The translations under genes were made by a program, and so were the position numbers. Source: Arthrobacter sp. B2a2-09 (GTDB lineage: Bacteria; Actinomycetota; Actinomycetes; Actinomycetales; Micrococcaceae). Taken from it: a stretch of 64,000 nt of DNA. Below the pieces are notes generated by a model that saw only the letters and a program-made list of their open reading frames with translations, did no database searches and was not told where the DNA came from. Shown here one piece after another: positions 63,976-64,000 of this stretch; the stretch's first letter is position 1; the number at the start of each line of letters is the position of its first letter. Location: positions 1-64,000 of the forward strand of contig NZ_JAMXIC010000004.1 of assembly GCF_027587375.1 (NCBI RefSeq), written 5' to 3'.

Positions 63976-64000
63976 CAAGGTTCCTCGTGCTAGTCGCCGA

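Overview
The window is a high-G+C actinobacterial chromosome segment. Codon choice and gene content (monomeric isocitrate dehydrogenase, ROK/CUT2 sugar uptake, PucR regulator, chaplin-like wall protein with an LASTG anchor, ZTP riboswitch before glyA-folD) point to Arthrobacter or a close relative such as Paenarthrobacter or Pseudarthrobacter. This assignment is inference from family resemblance. No rRNA, tRNA, CRISPR array or complete insertion sequence was recognised.

Layout. 0.2-3.5 kb: minus-strand operon for N-acetylmuramic/amino-sugar salvage (BadF-type kinase, MurQ etherase, MFS carrier), divergent from purH. 5.4-7.6 kb: two tandem secreted trypsin-like proteases. 7.8-10 kb: icd. 10.1-15.5 kb: phosphonate unit (PhnDCE transporter, FAD oxidase, GntR regulator, phosphonatase-type HAD hydrolase) around a divergent control region with GTATATAC palindromes. 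15.6-20.5 kb: DoxX protein, a uracil-DNA-glycosylase-like protein with an acidic N-terminal extension, a DUF3100 membrane protein, and a divergent atypical amidohydrolase. 20.6-22.9 kb: two secreted surface proteins, one with divergent chaplin repeats. 23-29.5 kb: Gfo/Idh/MocA oxidoreductase and two facing MacB-like ABC systems. 29.7-35 kb: multiple-monosaccharide ABC transporter with its ROK regulator. 35.3 kb: nitrilase-family amidase.

36.1-39.4 kb is a visibly A+T-richer five-gene minus-strand operon with overlapping genes: a 79-aa membrane peptide with an aromatic Cys-containing tail, an ABC ATPase, a polytopic permease, a 105-aa membrane protein and an M50-type membrane metalloprotease (HESSH plus a PFFGDG motif). 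It resembles in outline the Bacillus YydFHIJ peptide system but has no radical-SAM enzyme. It is my best candidate for an undescribed system. A second unusual unit (46.1-49.6 kb) encodes a 736-aa peptidoglycan-binding/DUF1906 protein, a small membrane protein and a Tat-exported M15-peptidase-like protein whose three zinc ligands are all substituted; it is driven by a near-consensus promoter with an operator over the -10.

39.7-45.9 kb: PucR regulator and alanine racemase, divergent from an amino-acid permease and flavin amine oxidase. 49.6-54.3 kb: gamma-carbonic anhydrase, SAM methyltransferase, purU, and glyA-folD behind a ZTP riboswitch. 54.4-63.9 kb: two-component system, SHOCT protein, ABC-2 exporter, exonuclease III, trpS, 2H phosphoesterase and a YihY-type membrane protein.

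Two intergenic repeat families run through the window: a 66-bp palindromic element in five copies (61, 10059, 50156, 50920, 63910), two of which bracket the methyltransferase gene, and a 48-bp hairpin element in two copies (165, 5342), each next to the stop codon of a minus-strand gene.
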